From Bacteroidia bacterium (GTDB lineage: Bacteria > Bacteroidota > Bacteroidia > B-17B0 > Aurantibacillaceae): 64,000 bases of DNA. Shown here piece after piece: positions 27,377-36,217 of the stretch. The stretch is from positions 1 through 64,000 of the forward strand of contig JAIOZA010000012.1 of the NCBI GenBank assembly GCA_021740825.1, given 5' to 3'. Numbering within the stretch: position 1 is the first letter of the stretch; each line of letters begins with the position of its first letter. The notes below the pieces were generated by a model that was given only the letters and a program-made list of their open reading frames with translations, was not told the origin of the DNA and did not search any database. The translations under genes were made by a program, and so were the position numbers.

Positions 27377-28477
27377 TTGCCAAAAATATTAATTATAGCC
27401 GATCATCGTTTAAACCGGTCTCCAAGTCAGAGATACCGCTTTGAACAGTATTTAAGTTATTTTAAGTCGGAAGGATTTGATTGGGAGCTTTCCGAAATAA
27501 TTACAAAAAAAGATGATCAAATTTTTTATCAACCTGGGAATTCTGTAAAAAAAGGATGGATACTTTTAAAATCACTTTTTATCCGCTTTAAAGATTTAAG
27601 AAGAGCCTCTGATTTTGATATTGTTTTTATACAGCGAGAAGCTTTATTGCTAGGGTCGTCGTATTTTGAAAAGCAATTTTTTAAACGCCATAAAGTTATT
27701 TTTGATTTTGATGATAGCATTTGGCTTTTAGACACCTCACCAGAAAATAAAAAATTTGAGTTTCTAAAAAATCCTAATAAAACCAAAATTAATATTGAAA
27801 ATGCGCACGCTGTAATTGCAGGTAATACCTATTTAGCGAATTACGCAAACCAGTTCAATAAAAATGTCATAATTATTCCAACAACTATTGATACAGATTT
27901 GCATCAGCCAAAATCGGAATTAAGAAGTTCCCCTTACGCTCAGCCCAATAAAAAAATAATAATTGGTTGGAGTGGAAGTATTAGCACTATTAAACATTTT
28001 GAAATGGCAATTCCTGCTTTAAAAGAAATTCAACATAAATATCCAAACAAAATTGAAATACATGTCATAAGACAAGGTTCATACAATCATCCGGAACTTA
28101 GTATTATTAGCAAAAAGTGGGCTGCGGAAACAGAAGTTGATGATTTAAATTGTTTTGATATTGGTATTATGCCATTACCTGATGACGAATGGGTAAAAGG
28201 AAAATGCGGACTTAAAGGATTATCATACATGGCTTGCGGAGTAGCAACGGTTATGTCGCCAGTAGGAGTTAATAAAGAAATAATTGCACATGGTGGTAAT
28301 GGTTTACTAGCCAGCACTACTAAAGAATGGGTAGAGTGCCTTTCTCAACTTATTGAAGATTCTGATTTAAGGCTACAATTAGGTACAGCTGGAAGGCAGA
28401 CAGTGGTTAAAAACTATTCTGTAAATGCACATAAGGACAACTATTTGGCAATTTTGAAATCGCTTATTAAATCGTAA
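27377..28477 (+). CDS. Glycosyltransferase family 4 (GT-B fold)
   Basis: Cytoplasmic sugar transferase of 366 residues with the GT-B, family 4 layout. The N-terminal domain contains SQRYRFEQYL; the C-terminal domain has the donor-site segments IIGWSGS, FDIGIMPLPDDEWVKGKCG, and the E-containing region GLKGLSYMACGVATVMSPVG. The start is a TTG, just after an in-frame stop; no better ATG occurs before the conserved PKILIIADH strand. It stands alone between rpmH and gcvT, away from the glycan operon, so acceptor and donor are unknown. Confidence 0.88.
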   Translation: MPKILIIADHRLNRSPSQRYRFEQYLSYFKSEGFDWELSEIITKKDDQIFYQPGNSVKKGWILLKSLFIRFKDLRRASDFDIVFIQREALLLGSSYFEKQFFKRHKVIFDFDDSIWLLDTSPENKKFEFLKNPNKTKINIENAHAVIAGNTYLANYANQFNKNVIIIPTTIDTDLHQPKSELRSSPYAQPNKKIIIGWSGSISTIKHFEMAIPALKEIQHKYPNKIEIHVIRQGSYNHPELSIISKKWAAETEVDDLNCFDIGIMPLPDDEWVKGKCGLKGLSYMACGVATVMSPVGVNKEIIAHGGNGLLASTTKEWVECLSQLIEDSDLRLQLGTAGRQTVVKNYSVNAHKDNYLAILKSLIKS

Positions 28478-28482
28478 ATTTG
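28475..28482 (+). promoter_or_regulatory. Candidate -7 box abutting a short ORF
   Basis: TAAATTTG, a full match to TAnnTTTG, overlapping the stop codon of the glycosyltransferase gene and ending four bases before the ATG of the 44-codon ORF at 28487. No clear -33 element. Confidence 0.3.
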
Positions 28483-28486
28483 AAAC

Positions 28487-28621
28487 ATGTACACCGAAGG
28501 AAAAAAAGATATAGTACCCAACGAAATATATATTATACGATATAAGGATTTTATTCGTTTAGTAAGAATTTCTAAAATGTTATCTAAGGCTAAAATCATT
28601 TCTCACACAAATCAAAAATAA
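28487..28621 (+). CDS. Short hypothetical ORF (44 codons)
   Basis: Reads MYTEGKKDIVPNEIYIIRYK and ends in KIISHTNQK; basic, no membrane segment, no known family. It starts nine bases after the glycosyltransferase stop, immediately after a consensus -7 box. The evidence for it being expressed is only this context; the rest of the gap to gcvT is empty. Confidence 0.25.
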   Translation: MYTEGKKDIVPNEIYIIRYKDFIRLVRISKMLSKAKIISHTNQK

Positions 28622-28688
28622 GCAAGAATATTTCAGTTGATCATACAACCTATTCCTATCATACATTAAAAAACAATTAACAAACACT

Positions 28689-29771
28689 ATGAAAAACACA
28701 GCACTATCTCAAAAACACATTTCTTTAGGCGCTAAAATGGTTCCATTTGCAGGATACAATATGCCTGTTTCTTACAGCGGATTAAATGACGAGCATGCAA
28801 CCGTAAGAAATGCTGTTGGTGTTTTTGATGTTAGCCATATGGGCGAATTTATTTTAAAAGGAGAGCATGCTTTAGATTTAATTCAAAGAGTAACAAGTAA
28901 TGATGCATCGGTTTTAACGGATGGTAAAGCACAATATTCTTGTTTTCCAAATAACGATGGCGGTATTGTTGATGATTTAATTGTTTACCGTGTTGACGAA
29001 AAAACATACATGCTCGTTGTTAACGCGTCAAATATTGATAAAGATTGGAATTGGATTAGTAAGCATAATACTGCTAATGTAGAGATGCATAATATTTCTG
29101 AAAAAACTTCTTTATTAGCTATACAAGGTCCTAAAGCGTTAAATACCTTACAAAAATTAACTGATATAACATTATCAGACATTCCATACTACTCTTTTGC
29201 GAAAGGAAAATTTAATGGTGTTGATAATGTTGTGATTTCTAATACTGGTTACACAGGTGCGGGTGGTTTTGAAATTTATTTTGAAAATGAATCTGCTGAA
29301 AAAATGTGGGATTCAATTTTTGCTGCTGGTGCTGAATTTGGCATTAAACCCATTGGATTAGGCGCTCGTGATACCTTACGATTAGAAATGGGGTTCTGCT
29401 TATACGGAAATGATATTGACGATACAACATCACCAATTGAAGCAGGTTTAGGATGGATTACAAAATTTACCAAAGATTTTACAAACCGCGCTGCTATCGA
29501 AAAACAAAAAACAGAAGGTGTAACTAAAAAATTAGTTGGATTTGAAATGATTGATAGAGGAATTCCTCGCCACGATTATCAAATTGCTGACTCAAACGGA
29601 ACCATTATTGGAAAAGTAACTTCAGGAACTCAATCTCCAACCTTAAATAAAGCTTTAGGAATGGGTTATGTAAATAAAGAATTTGCAAAATCTGATACAG
29701 AAATTTTTATAGTAATAAGAGATAAAGCAATCAAGGCTAAAGTTTGTAAAATTCCATTTTTGAAAAAATAA
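28689..29771 (+). CDS. gcvT: Glycine cleavage system T protein (aminomethyltransferase)
   Basis: Transfers the methylene group from the aminomethyl-lipoyl H protein to tetrahydrofolate, releasing ammonia. The 360-residue protein is full length: [13 protein letters not shown] near the start, [23 protein letters not shown] and the [18 protein letters not shown] signature of the family, then the C-terminal barrel. gcvH and gcvP are not nearby. The L protein needed for the cycle could be the lpdA product in this window. Confidence 0.96.
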   Translation: MKNTALSQKHISLGAKMVPFAGYNMPVSYSGLNDEHATVRNAVGVFDVSHMGEFILKGEHALDLIQRVTSNDASVLTDGKAQYSCFPNNDGGIVDDLIVYRVDEKTYMLVVNASNIDKDWNWISKHNTANVEMHNISEKTSLLAIQGPKALNTLQKLTDITLSDIPYYSFAKGKFNGVDNVVISNTGYTGAGGFEIYFENESAEKMWDSIFAAGAEFGIKPIGLGARDTLRLEMGFCLYGNDIDDTTSPIEAGLGWITKFTKDFTNRAAIEKQKTEGVTKKLVGFEMIDRGIPRHDYQIADSNGTIIGKVTSGTQSPTLNKALGMGYVNKEFAKSDTEIFIVIRDKAIKAKVCKIPFLKK

Positions 29772-29851
29772 TTTAAAAACTTTCCCTCGTACAAAATTCG
29801 AAGTGCAAGGTTAAATATCTTCAGCTCCGCTAAAATCAAAAAGTAAAAAAA

Positions 29852-30559
29852 ATGAACATAGAAGTTTGCTATACACCACAAGCCTACCCTCTTTTTCATA
29901 AGGATGATTCTATTGTAGTAGTAATTGATATTTTTAGGGCTACCTCAGCTATTGTTACAGCATTTTATAATGGAGTTAGTAAAATGATTCCTGTTGCAAC
30001 CGTTGCAGAAGCTAAAGAATATCAAAGTAATGGTTATTTAGCAGCAGCTGAACGTGACGGAGAAATAATTGAAGGTTTTGAATTAGGCAATAGTCCTTTT
30101 GGCTACATGAACAACAAGGTGAAGGGAAAAACAATTGCAATATCAACTACTAATGGCACACAAGCCATTGAGGCAAGTCGTAAGGCATCAAAAATTGTTA
30201 TTGGCAGTTTTTTAAATTTAGATGTGTTGTGTGATTATTTATTGACTCAAAAAAAAGATGTTATTTTAGTTTGTGCCGGTTGGAAAAATAAATTTAATTT
30301 AGAAGATACTCTTTTTGCTGGAGCAGTGGTTAGTAAATTGTCGGCTGATTCAGATTGTACAATTACTTGCGACTCTGCCATTGCATCTCAACATCTTTAC
30401 AATATAGCAAAAGATGATTTATATGAATTTTTATCTCATTCATCTCACAGGAATCGTTTAACAAAATTAGATTTAGAGCGAGACATCCAGTATTGCTTAA
30501 CTGTAAACCAATGCCCCGTAATTCCAATTATGGAAGGTAAATATTTAGTGAAGCTATAA
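29852..30559 (+). CDS. 2-phosphosulfolactate phosphatase family protein (ComB-like)
   Basis: A 235-residue member of the ComB family, whose founding enzyme removes phosphate from 2-phosphosulfolactate in coenzyme M synthesis, with Mg2+. Family segments are VVVIDIFRATSAIVTAF, AAERDGEIIEGFELGNSP, ISTTNGTQAI and VCAGWKNKFNLEDTLFAGA. The organism is not expected to make coenzyme M, so in Bacteroidota this gene more likely serves sulfolactate or another phospho-ester; the exact substrate is unknown. Confidence 0.88.
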   Translation: MNIEVCYTPQAYPLFHKDDSIVVVIDIFRATSAIVTAFYNGVSKMIPVATVAEAKEYQSNGYLAAAERDGEIIEGFELGNSPFGYMNNKVKGKTIAISTTNGTQAIEASRKASKIVIGSFLNLDVLCDYLLTQKKDVILVCAGWKNKFNLEDTLFAGAVVSKLSADSDCTITCDSAIASQHLYNIAKDDLYEFLSHSSHRNRLTKLDLERDIQYCLTVNQCPVIPIMEGKYLVKL

Positions 30560-30701
30560 TACTAAATACCGATTTTAGAAGCCAAAAGGTTTTCAATCAT
30601 TTTTAATACGCGCCAACTGCAAATAAAAATTTCTGTACATTTTAAAAAAAATTATTGTTTCCTTAATCTATTCATTTAATTTTTAGTACATTAGATTTAT
30701 A

Positions 30702-32114
30702 ATGGATTTAACTGCAATAGATGAAAACGATGTAAAACAGGCGTTTTATAAATCAACCGAAAAAGCACATGTTATTGCTTGTTGGATTGGCATTGTTTTA
30801 AATTTAGCCTGGTTTGCAAGCGACTATTTTGTGTTGCCAAATTATTGGATTCCATTTTTAGCATTTCGCGTTTGTGTTTCTGCAATTAGTTTATTGGCAG
30901 TTCTTTTTAAAGAGCAATTAAAAATCAGCATTTTTACATGTGCTTTTATTTTGGTTTTAGGTATCTCCATGCAAAATGCCTACATGTGGAGCGTAATGGA
31001 TGTTGAGCATTTGCAAAAACATGCATTTGCGTATATCGCCTTATTTATTGGCGTTGGCATGCTAGTATTATGGGATTTTAAATTATCATTAGTGTTACTG
31101 CTTGCAACGATTATAAGTAACATCTTATTTTATTCTATTAATAGCACTTTAAGCATCAGTCAATTTTTAATTAATGGCGGTATGCTAACACTAACGGTTG
31201 CCATATTTTGTGTATTCTTAATTAGAAATCGTTATCGATTAACCTATAATGAAATAAAAAGCAGGTTGCAGTTAGAAAAATCGAAAGCCCTCATTGAATT
31301 TCAAAAAGAGGAAGTTGATGAAAAAAATAAAGAAATCATCAGTAGTTTAAGATATGCCAAGCGTTTACAAGAAGCTTTACTGCCGCCTAAAAATTTATTA
31401 GACAGTTTTTTTAATGATAACTACTTTATCTTATACAATCCGCGTGATATTGTGAGTGGCGATTTTTATTGGGCCACGCAAATAAAAACAACTCCAAATC
31501 AAGGAAATTCAAAAGACTATTTATTGCTGGCTGTTGCAGATTGTACTGGGCATGGTGTACCTGGTGCTTTTATGAGTTTGCTAGGATCAAATTTTTTACA
31601 TCAAAGTGCCGTTGAAAAAAATAGTAATTCTCCGGCTGCTGCTTTAGATTTTTTAAATCAAAAAATAATTACAACGCTTAATCATGGTTATGGAGAAGAA
31701 GAGATTAGAGATGGAATGGATATTTCGTTTATTGCCATTGATTTAGAAAGTAAAGAATTAGCATTTTCTGGCGCGAATAATTCAATCTATATTGTTCGCA
31801 ACAAATTGTTAACAACACTTAAAGCAGATAAACAAGCCATAGGTAATATGAACGCTATTGTGCAGCCTTATAATAACTTCAGCTTTCAGTTAGAACCAAA
31901 TGATTGCATTTATTTATTTACGGATGGCTATGCGGACCAATTTGGTGGACCAAAAGGAAAAAAATTAATGCGTAAACTATTTGAAGATACATTAATTACG
32001 AATTCCGAAAAAGGTATGCTAGAACAAAAACAAGCCTTAACCTCAACCTTTAATAACTGGAAAGCTGATTTAGATCAGGTAGATGATGTGTGTGTAGTAG
32101 GACTAAGAATTTAA
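30702..32114 (+). CDS. Membrane-bound PP2C-type serine phosphatase (SpoIIE domain)
   Basis: A 470-residue signalling protein with about six N-terminal helices (residues 25-180), a coiled-coil linker (about 185-225, LEKSKALIEFQKEEVDEKNK) and a SpoIIE-type PP2C phosphatase domain. The metal-site motifs are DIVSGDFYWA, VADCTGHGVPGAFMSLLG, GMDISFIAID and LFTDGYADQFGG. Such proteins reverse serine phosphorylation of anti-anti-sigma factors or similar partners; no partner gene is adjacent. Its stop codon shares the palindrome TTAA with the stop codon of the convergent CHAT gene. Confidence 0.9.
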   Translation: MDLTAIDENDVKQAFYKSTEKAHVIACWIGIVLNLAWFASDYFVLPNYWIPFLAFRVCVSAISLLAVLFKEQLKISIFTCAFILVLGISMQNAYMWSVMDVEHLQKHAFAYIALFIGVGMLVLWDFKLSLVLLLATIISNILFYSINSTLSISQFLINGGMLTLTVAIFCVFLIRNRYRLTYNEIKSRLQLEKSKALIEFQKEEVDEKNKEIISSLRYAKRLQEALLPPKNLLDSFFNDNYFILYNPRDIVSGDFYWATQIKTTPNQGNSKDYLLLAVADCTGHGVPGAFMSLLGSNFLHQSAVEKNSNSPAAALDFLNQKIITTLNHGYGEEEIRDGMDISFIAIDLESKELAFSGANNSIYIVRNKLLTTLKADKQAIGNMNAIVQPYNNFSFQLEPNDCIYLFTDGYADQFGGPKGKKLMRKLFEDTLITNSEKGMLEQKQALTSTFNNWKADLDQVDDVCVVGLRI

Positions 32115-34396
32115 CGCTTTTTGTACACCATCATAAACGCAAAAACAATAAGCCCTGCTGCAATTATTACTAAATACCAATAAGTAGCCATCACATTTTT
32201 TTTACTTAAATAAAAATCGCTACCATAATAAACATAAGCTCCCCACATAGATGGAGAATAATTATTGTTTGCAAAATATAATTTAGTTTTATAGAGTGCG
32301 TCTGATGAACTTATACCTGTAGACATAAACTCATAAAATTTCTCTAAAAATTCAGCATTTTCTTTATCGTCTAAATTCCATAAAGTACCAGTAACCGAGC
32401 TTGCATGACTATTCATTAATTGGTAGGTTAAACTGTTTGTTTTACTATACTGCTCTTGTTTTCCTAAATTGCTATTACAACCATTTATTAAATAGCTGCT
32501 CCCTGCCAAATCATGTTTTAAAATAGTACTGCTGCTTATGTTGCTGGTGTCACTTAATATAATTTGTTGCTCACTTGATAAAGCGTTTGCTTCTGAATGA
32601 CCAATAAACTGAATGAGTTTGTCTTTTTGAAAGAACTCAGATGTTGTGTTATTTTCTATTTTAGTGGTGCTAAAATTATAATTAATTTCGTTTAATAATT
32701 TTTTACTGGATTGTAATGGCACATATTTTTTAGAATTATACATTGGAACCAATAAATTAATGGCGTCATATTTTTTTATAATTTTATTTACATTAATTAA
32801 AATATCGGCACTAGTGCTATACGTAAATTTATATCTGCTAATTAATGCCGATTGAAAAATAGATTTTGCAGGAAGCGTATCAGCTTGTAATAAATCAAAA
32901 TTAAGGTTATAAGAATTTCCGGCTGGTATGATTACAACATCACTAATTTTTCTTTGTTTTAGTATGGAATCTATTTTTAGGAAATACAAATCATACAATA
33001 AGTAACCAACTTTTTTAATATTTTCTCTATCATTTTTAAATATAAAAGAATTGAATGAGTCCGAATAATAAAATTGACTTACTATATTTCTTTTGCTTAA
33101 TGATGAACATTCAATTAAAAAAGTTGTATCCGGTGATGTAACAATAGCCAATAGCATAAATGGTTCAATAGTTATAAAATAATTAACTACTGCAATATTT
33201 TTTTTAGTACAAATTTTTGAGATAGTATCTAAATTTTGTTTTGTATAAGTAGGACTAAAACTATACCGCTCATCTTTCAGTGTTCTATTATTTTTTATAA
33301 ATTCAATAAAACTATAGCACTTTGCTATATATATATTGTCTTTTTTAGCTTTATAAAGTTCATAATAAACAACAACCAATTTTTGATAAGGATTTATAGA
33401 ATATTTATCGTCAAAAGTTTTTATGCCATTTTGTTTTTCACCTTCCAAGTATTTTTCCCAGGCTGGGATACTTTTCAGCAGTGTTTTTTCGGATTCATAA
33501 ATATATTTAAGATTATGTGTTTTGTAAAATAAATAAAAATTACTGCTTGCTTCCCAAGAACAAATTGAAGAATATTCAGCGTAATACACTATTTTTTTAG
33601 TATCTTCTAAAGCATTTTTTGCACGCTTAATTTGCACAATACTTTGTTCTTCATCTCCTTTATAACGTTCTGCTAACGACCAAATTTTATAAATAGTAGC
33701 ATGCAAATAACTTTTTTTGTTTGGATAAATTTTAGTTGCAAAATTTTCGGCATTATTTACACAATTTATGAATTTTTTATACCTATTCAATAAGGCTTTA
33801 CTTTGCCATGCCAATTTAGATTCTAGATTTAAAGTATCCGATATATAAGTAGCATACCTTCGGTAATGTAATGTTTTTAAATAGTTGTTGTTGCTATACG
33901 CAATTGCAGAATCTATTAGCAAACTATTTCTGTATTTTGTATTGCGAGCAGCGTTACCTAAATAACTATAGTAGCGTGCTATTTTAACACTATCTTTATT
34001 TTTGAATTTATTATTTTTAAAAGCAGTAATTGCTTTAGTACAATAAAAATCAGTAGAATCGTGTAACACATAGCAAAGTGTATAGTTTGCAACGCGAGCA
34101 TAAAATAAAGCACTGTCTAACGATGTGTTTTTATTTTCAGAAAAATGTTTTTGTAAATAGCTTAAGTTAGTATTAAAATGACTACACTCTAAATTGTACT
34201 CGGCCAAAAAATCATAGGTATTTAAAACTTCTTTTTTTGACCATATCAATTTATTTTTAATAATTTTATTTGCAATTATAATGGCACTATCCGTTTTACC
34301 AGCCCAATGCAAGTTTAGTGGCAGAATTTGCGAAAACGAAAAACAAGGTACAAATAGTAAAAATACAATGAACAGGCTTAAATTAGTATTGCGCAT
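32111..34396 (-). CDS. Exported, membrane-anchored CHAT-domain (caspase-like) protein
   Basis: Third gene of a sigma factor/TPR protein/CHAT operon. The 761-residue protein has a signal peptide (SLFIVFLLFVPCFSFSQ), a helical region of about 370 residues compatible with TPR-like repeats, a C-terminal CHAT peptidase domain (about 430-735) and a final membrane helix (about 739-758) with a short basic tail. The catalytic pair of the CHAT/caspase clan is present: His600 in QFIGHSEAN and Cys640 in YLINGCNSNLG, and the family ending SPSMWGAYVYYGSDFYL. With the signal peptide the domain should face the periplasm. The substrate is unknown. Confidence 0.88.
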   Translation of the reverse strand: MRNTNLSLFIVFLLFVPCFSFSQILPLNLHWAGKTDSAIIIANKIIKNKLIWSKKEVLNTYDFLAEYNLECSHFNTNLSYLQKHFSENKNTSLDSALFYARVANYTLCYVLHDSTDFYCTKAITAFKNNKFKNKDSVKIARYYSYLGNAARNTKYRNSLLIDSAIAYSNNNYLKTLHYRRYATYISDTLNLESKLAWQSKALLNRYKKFINCVNNAENFATKIYPNKKSYLHATIYKIWSLAERYKGDEEQSIVQIKRAKNALEDTKKIVYYAEYSSICSWEASSNFYLFYKTHNLKYIYESEKTLLKSIPAWEKYLEGEKQNGIKTFDDKYSINPYQKLVVVYYELYKAKKDNIYIAKCYSFIEFIKNNRTLKDERYSFSPTYTKQNLDTISKICTKKNIAVVNYFITIEPFMLLAIVTSPDTTFLIECSSLSKRNIVSQFYYSDSFNSFIFKNDRENIKKVGYLLYDLYFLKIDSILKQRKISDVVIIPAGNSYNLNFDLLQADTLPAKSIFQSALISRYKFTYSTSADILINVNKIIKKYDAINLLVPMYNSKKYVPLQSSKKLLNEINYNFSTTKIENNTTSEFFQKDKLIQFIGHSEANALSSEQQIILSDTSNISSSTILKHDLAGSSYLINGCNSNLGKQEQYSKTNSLTYQLMNSHASSVTGTLWNLDDKENAEFLEKFYEFMSTGISSSDALYKTKLYFANNNYSPSMWGAYVYYGSDFYLSKKNVMATYWYLVIIAAGLIVFAFMMVYKKR

Positions 34397-34444
34397 AAAT
34401 AAATGGCTAACTAATAAGCCCAGTATTTTATTGAAATTTTTTTA

Positions 34445-35152
34445 TTAATGATTTGTGTTAAAGTCCTTTATTATTAATTTTTTTTTAACTTCAAAGGCAG
34501 ATTCTGTAAAAATAGTATTATTTAATAGGTTTAACGCTTCATTTGTTTTGTTGTTAAATAAATAACAAAGAGCTAAATAAAATTTCGCTTTATTTTTATA
34601 CACTGATGAAGGTAATAATTGCTTTAAGTAGTTTTCGGCACTATCCAGTTCATTTAGTTTTATAAAACAAATACCACTGTAATAAAGGGCAGTATCATTT
34701 TGTGTAATGCTTACAAATTGTTCAAGTGCTAATTTATAATCTTCGGCGCGGTAATAACTCATTCCATTTTGCAACAACATACTTTTATCTGTAGGTCCCA
34801 TCCACACTTTAAAGCCAGGATCCTCTATCCAATAATTACTAATAGTGGATGATGTATCAGTCAAAGTAAATTTTATTAAAAAACCTACAGAGATAAGCAA
34901 TACAATTCCTGCTGCTATTTTATAGTAATTACCACTATGTTTTTGGTTTGTGGGCTTTAAATTTAGCGGCGGTGGTTCAGTAAAAGCTTTTAGTAATTGA
35001 ATATCATAATTATTATTTTGCAAAAAAAATTTCAAACCAGCTAATTCTTCCTCCTCAAATTGATTGTTTTTTATGTAATCAAAAAAATAAGTTTGATGGC
35101 TTAATAAACCATTCAACACTTCGGTATAAGTATGTTTTTGTTTTGGGTCCAT
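34445..35152 (-). CDS. One-pass membrane TPR protein, possible anti-sigma factor
   Basis: A 235-residue protein, with the start taken at MDPKQKHTYTEV because this ATG overlaps the sigma factor stop as TAATG; the frame extends six codons further to another ATG. It has a cytoplasmic N-terminus of about 85 residues including a helical segment with FEEEELAGLKFFLQNN, one membrane helix (about 80-100, AAGIVLLISVGFLIKFT) and a periplasmic C-terminal half with two or three TPR-like repeats (YYRAEDYKLALEQFV, YSGICFIKLNELDSAENYL). The coupling to a sigma factor and the one-pass layout suggest an anti-sigma factor that senses the periplasm, but it has no zinc motif and the role is inferred. Confidence 0.72.
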   Translation of the reverse strand: MDPKQKHTYTEVLNGLLSHQTYFFDYIKNNQFEEEELAGLKFFLQNNNYDIQLLKAFTEPPPLNLKPTNQKHSGNYYKIAAGIVLLISVGFLIKFTLTDTSSTISNYWIEDPGFKVWMGPTDKSMLLQNGMSYYRAEDYKLALEQFVSITQNDTALYYSGICFIKLNELDSAENYLKQLLPSSVYKNKAKFYLALCYLFNNKTNEALNLLNNTIFTESAFEVKKKLIIKDFNTNH

Positions 35153-35712
35153 TACATAAAAAGCTGCCATAATTTTTTAATACGTTGTTTGGCGTTGTGC
35201 AGCGTATTGCGAACGGTATTATAACTTATATTTAACTGAACAGCAATTTCTTCGTTTTTGTACCCTTGCAAATGCAGTTCAATCATTTCTCTTTCTCGGT
35301 TAGGTAAATTATTTAATAAGTGTTTAATTGCTTCTAACTCAAAACGAATGTAAGCAGCATTTTTACTATTAAATGAAATTAATTTTCCTAATTGTAATTT
35401 TATTTCATCTTGCAATTTATTAGTTTTTATGTTATCTAAACATTTATTTTTAATAATGGTAACTAAAAAAGGATAAATGCCTTTTTGGGGATGTAATAGT
35501 ATTTGCTGACGTTTTTGCATTTCCAATTGCAAAAGTCTTTCAAAAACGGCGCCTACTACATCTCTGCTTTTTTCAGTATCAGTAGTGTATTTATAAGCAA
35601 CCATTACTAACGATTGATAGTAATGTATATATAATTTACCTAAAGAGTCGTTATTACCTTTTAGGTAATTACAACTCCATTCATACTCGTTAAGGTGATT
35701 GTTATTTTGCAA
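35152..35712 (-). CDS. RNA polymerase sigma factor, ECF type
   Basis: Sigma-70 family member of 186 residues with only regions 2 and 4. Region 2 contains LGKLYIHYYQSLVMVAYKY; region 4 holds a helix-turn-helix (LPNREREMIELHLQGYKNEE, AVQLNISYNTVRNTLHNAKQ). This size and layout is that of extracytoplasmic function sigma factors. It is translationally coupled (TAATG) to the following membrane protein. I found no consensus promoter ahead of it, which would fit autoregulation by its own form of the enzyme. Confidence 0.88.
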   Translation of the reverse strand: MQNNNHLNEYEWSCNYLKGNNDSLGKLYIHYYQSLVMVAYKYTTDTEKSRDVVGAVFERLLQLEMQKRQQILLHPQKGIYPFLVTIIKNKCLDNIKTNKLQDEIKLQLGKLISFNSKNAAYIRFELEAIKHLLNNLPNREREMIELHLQGYKNEEIAVQLNISYNTVRNTLHNAKQRIKKLWQLFM

Positions 35713-35821
35713 AGCGCGGTAAAAGTAAAAAAATATTAATGCTTACTAGTACAAACTAATAAATTAATCGTTTTACTTATAACTGCAATCTCATTTCATT
35801 ACCATCAACTAATTTTGCATT

Positions 35822-36049
35822 GTGGATATAAGAAAAATAATACGAATAAATAAATTAATTAATTCTCAGCGCACAGGCACTCCTAAAACGTTGGGCATAC
35901 ATTTGGGAGTAAGTGAGCGCACCACACATAACTATTTACGTTTTATGCGCACCGAACTAAAAGCCCCCATTGAATGGAATGCCTATAAAAAAACATATGC
36001 CTACAAAAAAACCGGCACACTAAAAATAGAATGGCAAGAGGATAAATAA
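35822..36049 (+). CDS. Small helix-turn-helix protein
   Basis: Basic 75-residue protein starting with GTG. Residues about 1-45 form an HTH like the N-terminal domain of DeoR- or WYL-type regulators (INKLINSQRTGTPKTLGIHL, GVSERTTHNYLRFM), without any effector domain. A TAATTTTG box lies just four bases before the GTG, so the message may be leaderless, or translation may begin further in. It is divergent from the sigma factor operon and could regulate it, but this is only a guess from position. Confidence 0.7.
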   Translation: MDIRKIIRINKLINSQRTGTPKTLGIHLGVSERTTHNYLRFMRTELKAPIEWNAYKKTYAYKKTGTLKIEWQEDK

Positions 36050-36117
36050 TAAAGATAAACTGCAACCGCAATTCATTAATATGCTTTTATTTTGCACAAA
36101 ATAATAAACCTGTTTTG

Positions 36118-36170
36118 TTATAGGTTAAAATAACAAAGGCGGAAACCGAAAAGGCAAATGAGTAGGGAAA
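36118..36170 (+). promoter_or_regulatory. Conserved leader motif, copy 1
   Basis: A 53-base stretch 48 bases before the RCC1 gene that recurs at 38278-38334. Shared blocks are TATAGGTTAAAATAACAAAG with GC following, AACCGAAAAG and ATGAGTAG; the short linkers between them differ. GGTT and AACC can pair, enclosing ACAAAGGC. I do not recognise a named riboswitch or RNA family. Confidence 0.5.
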
Positions 36171-36217
36171 TTTAATGAAAAAAACAATTAGAAATGTTAA
36201 AGTAAACAAAAAAAACT

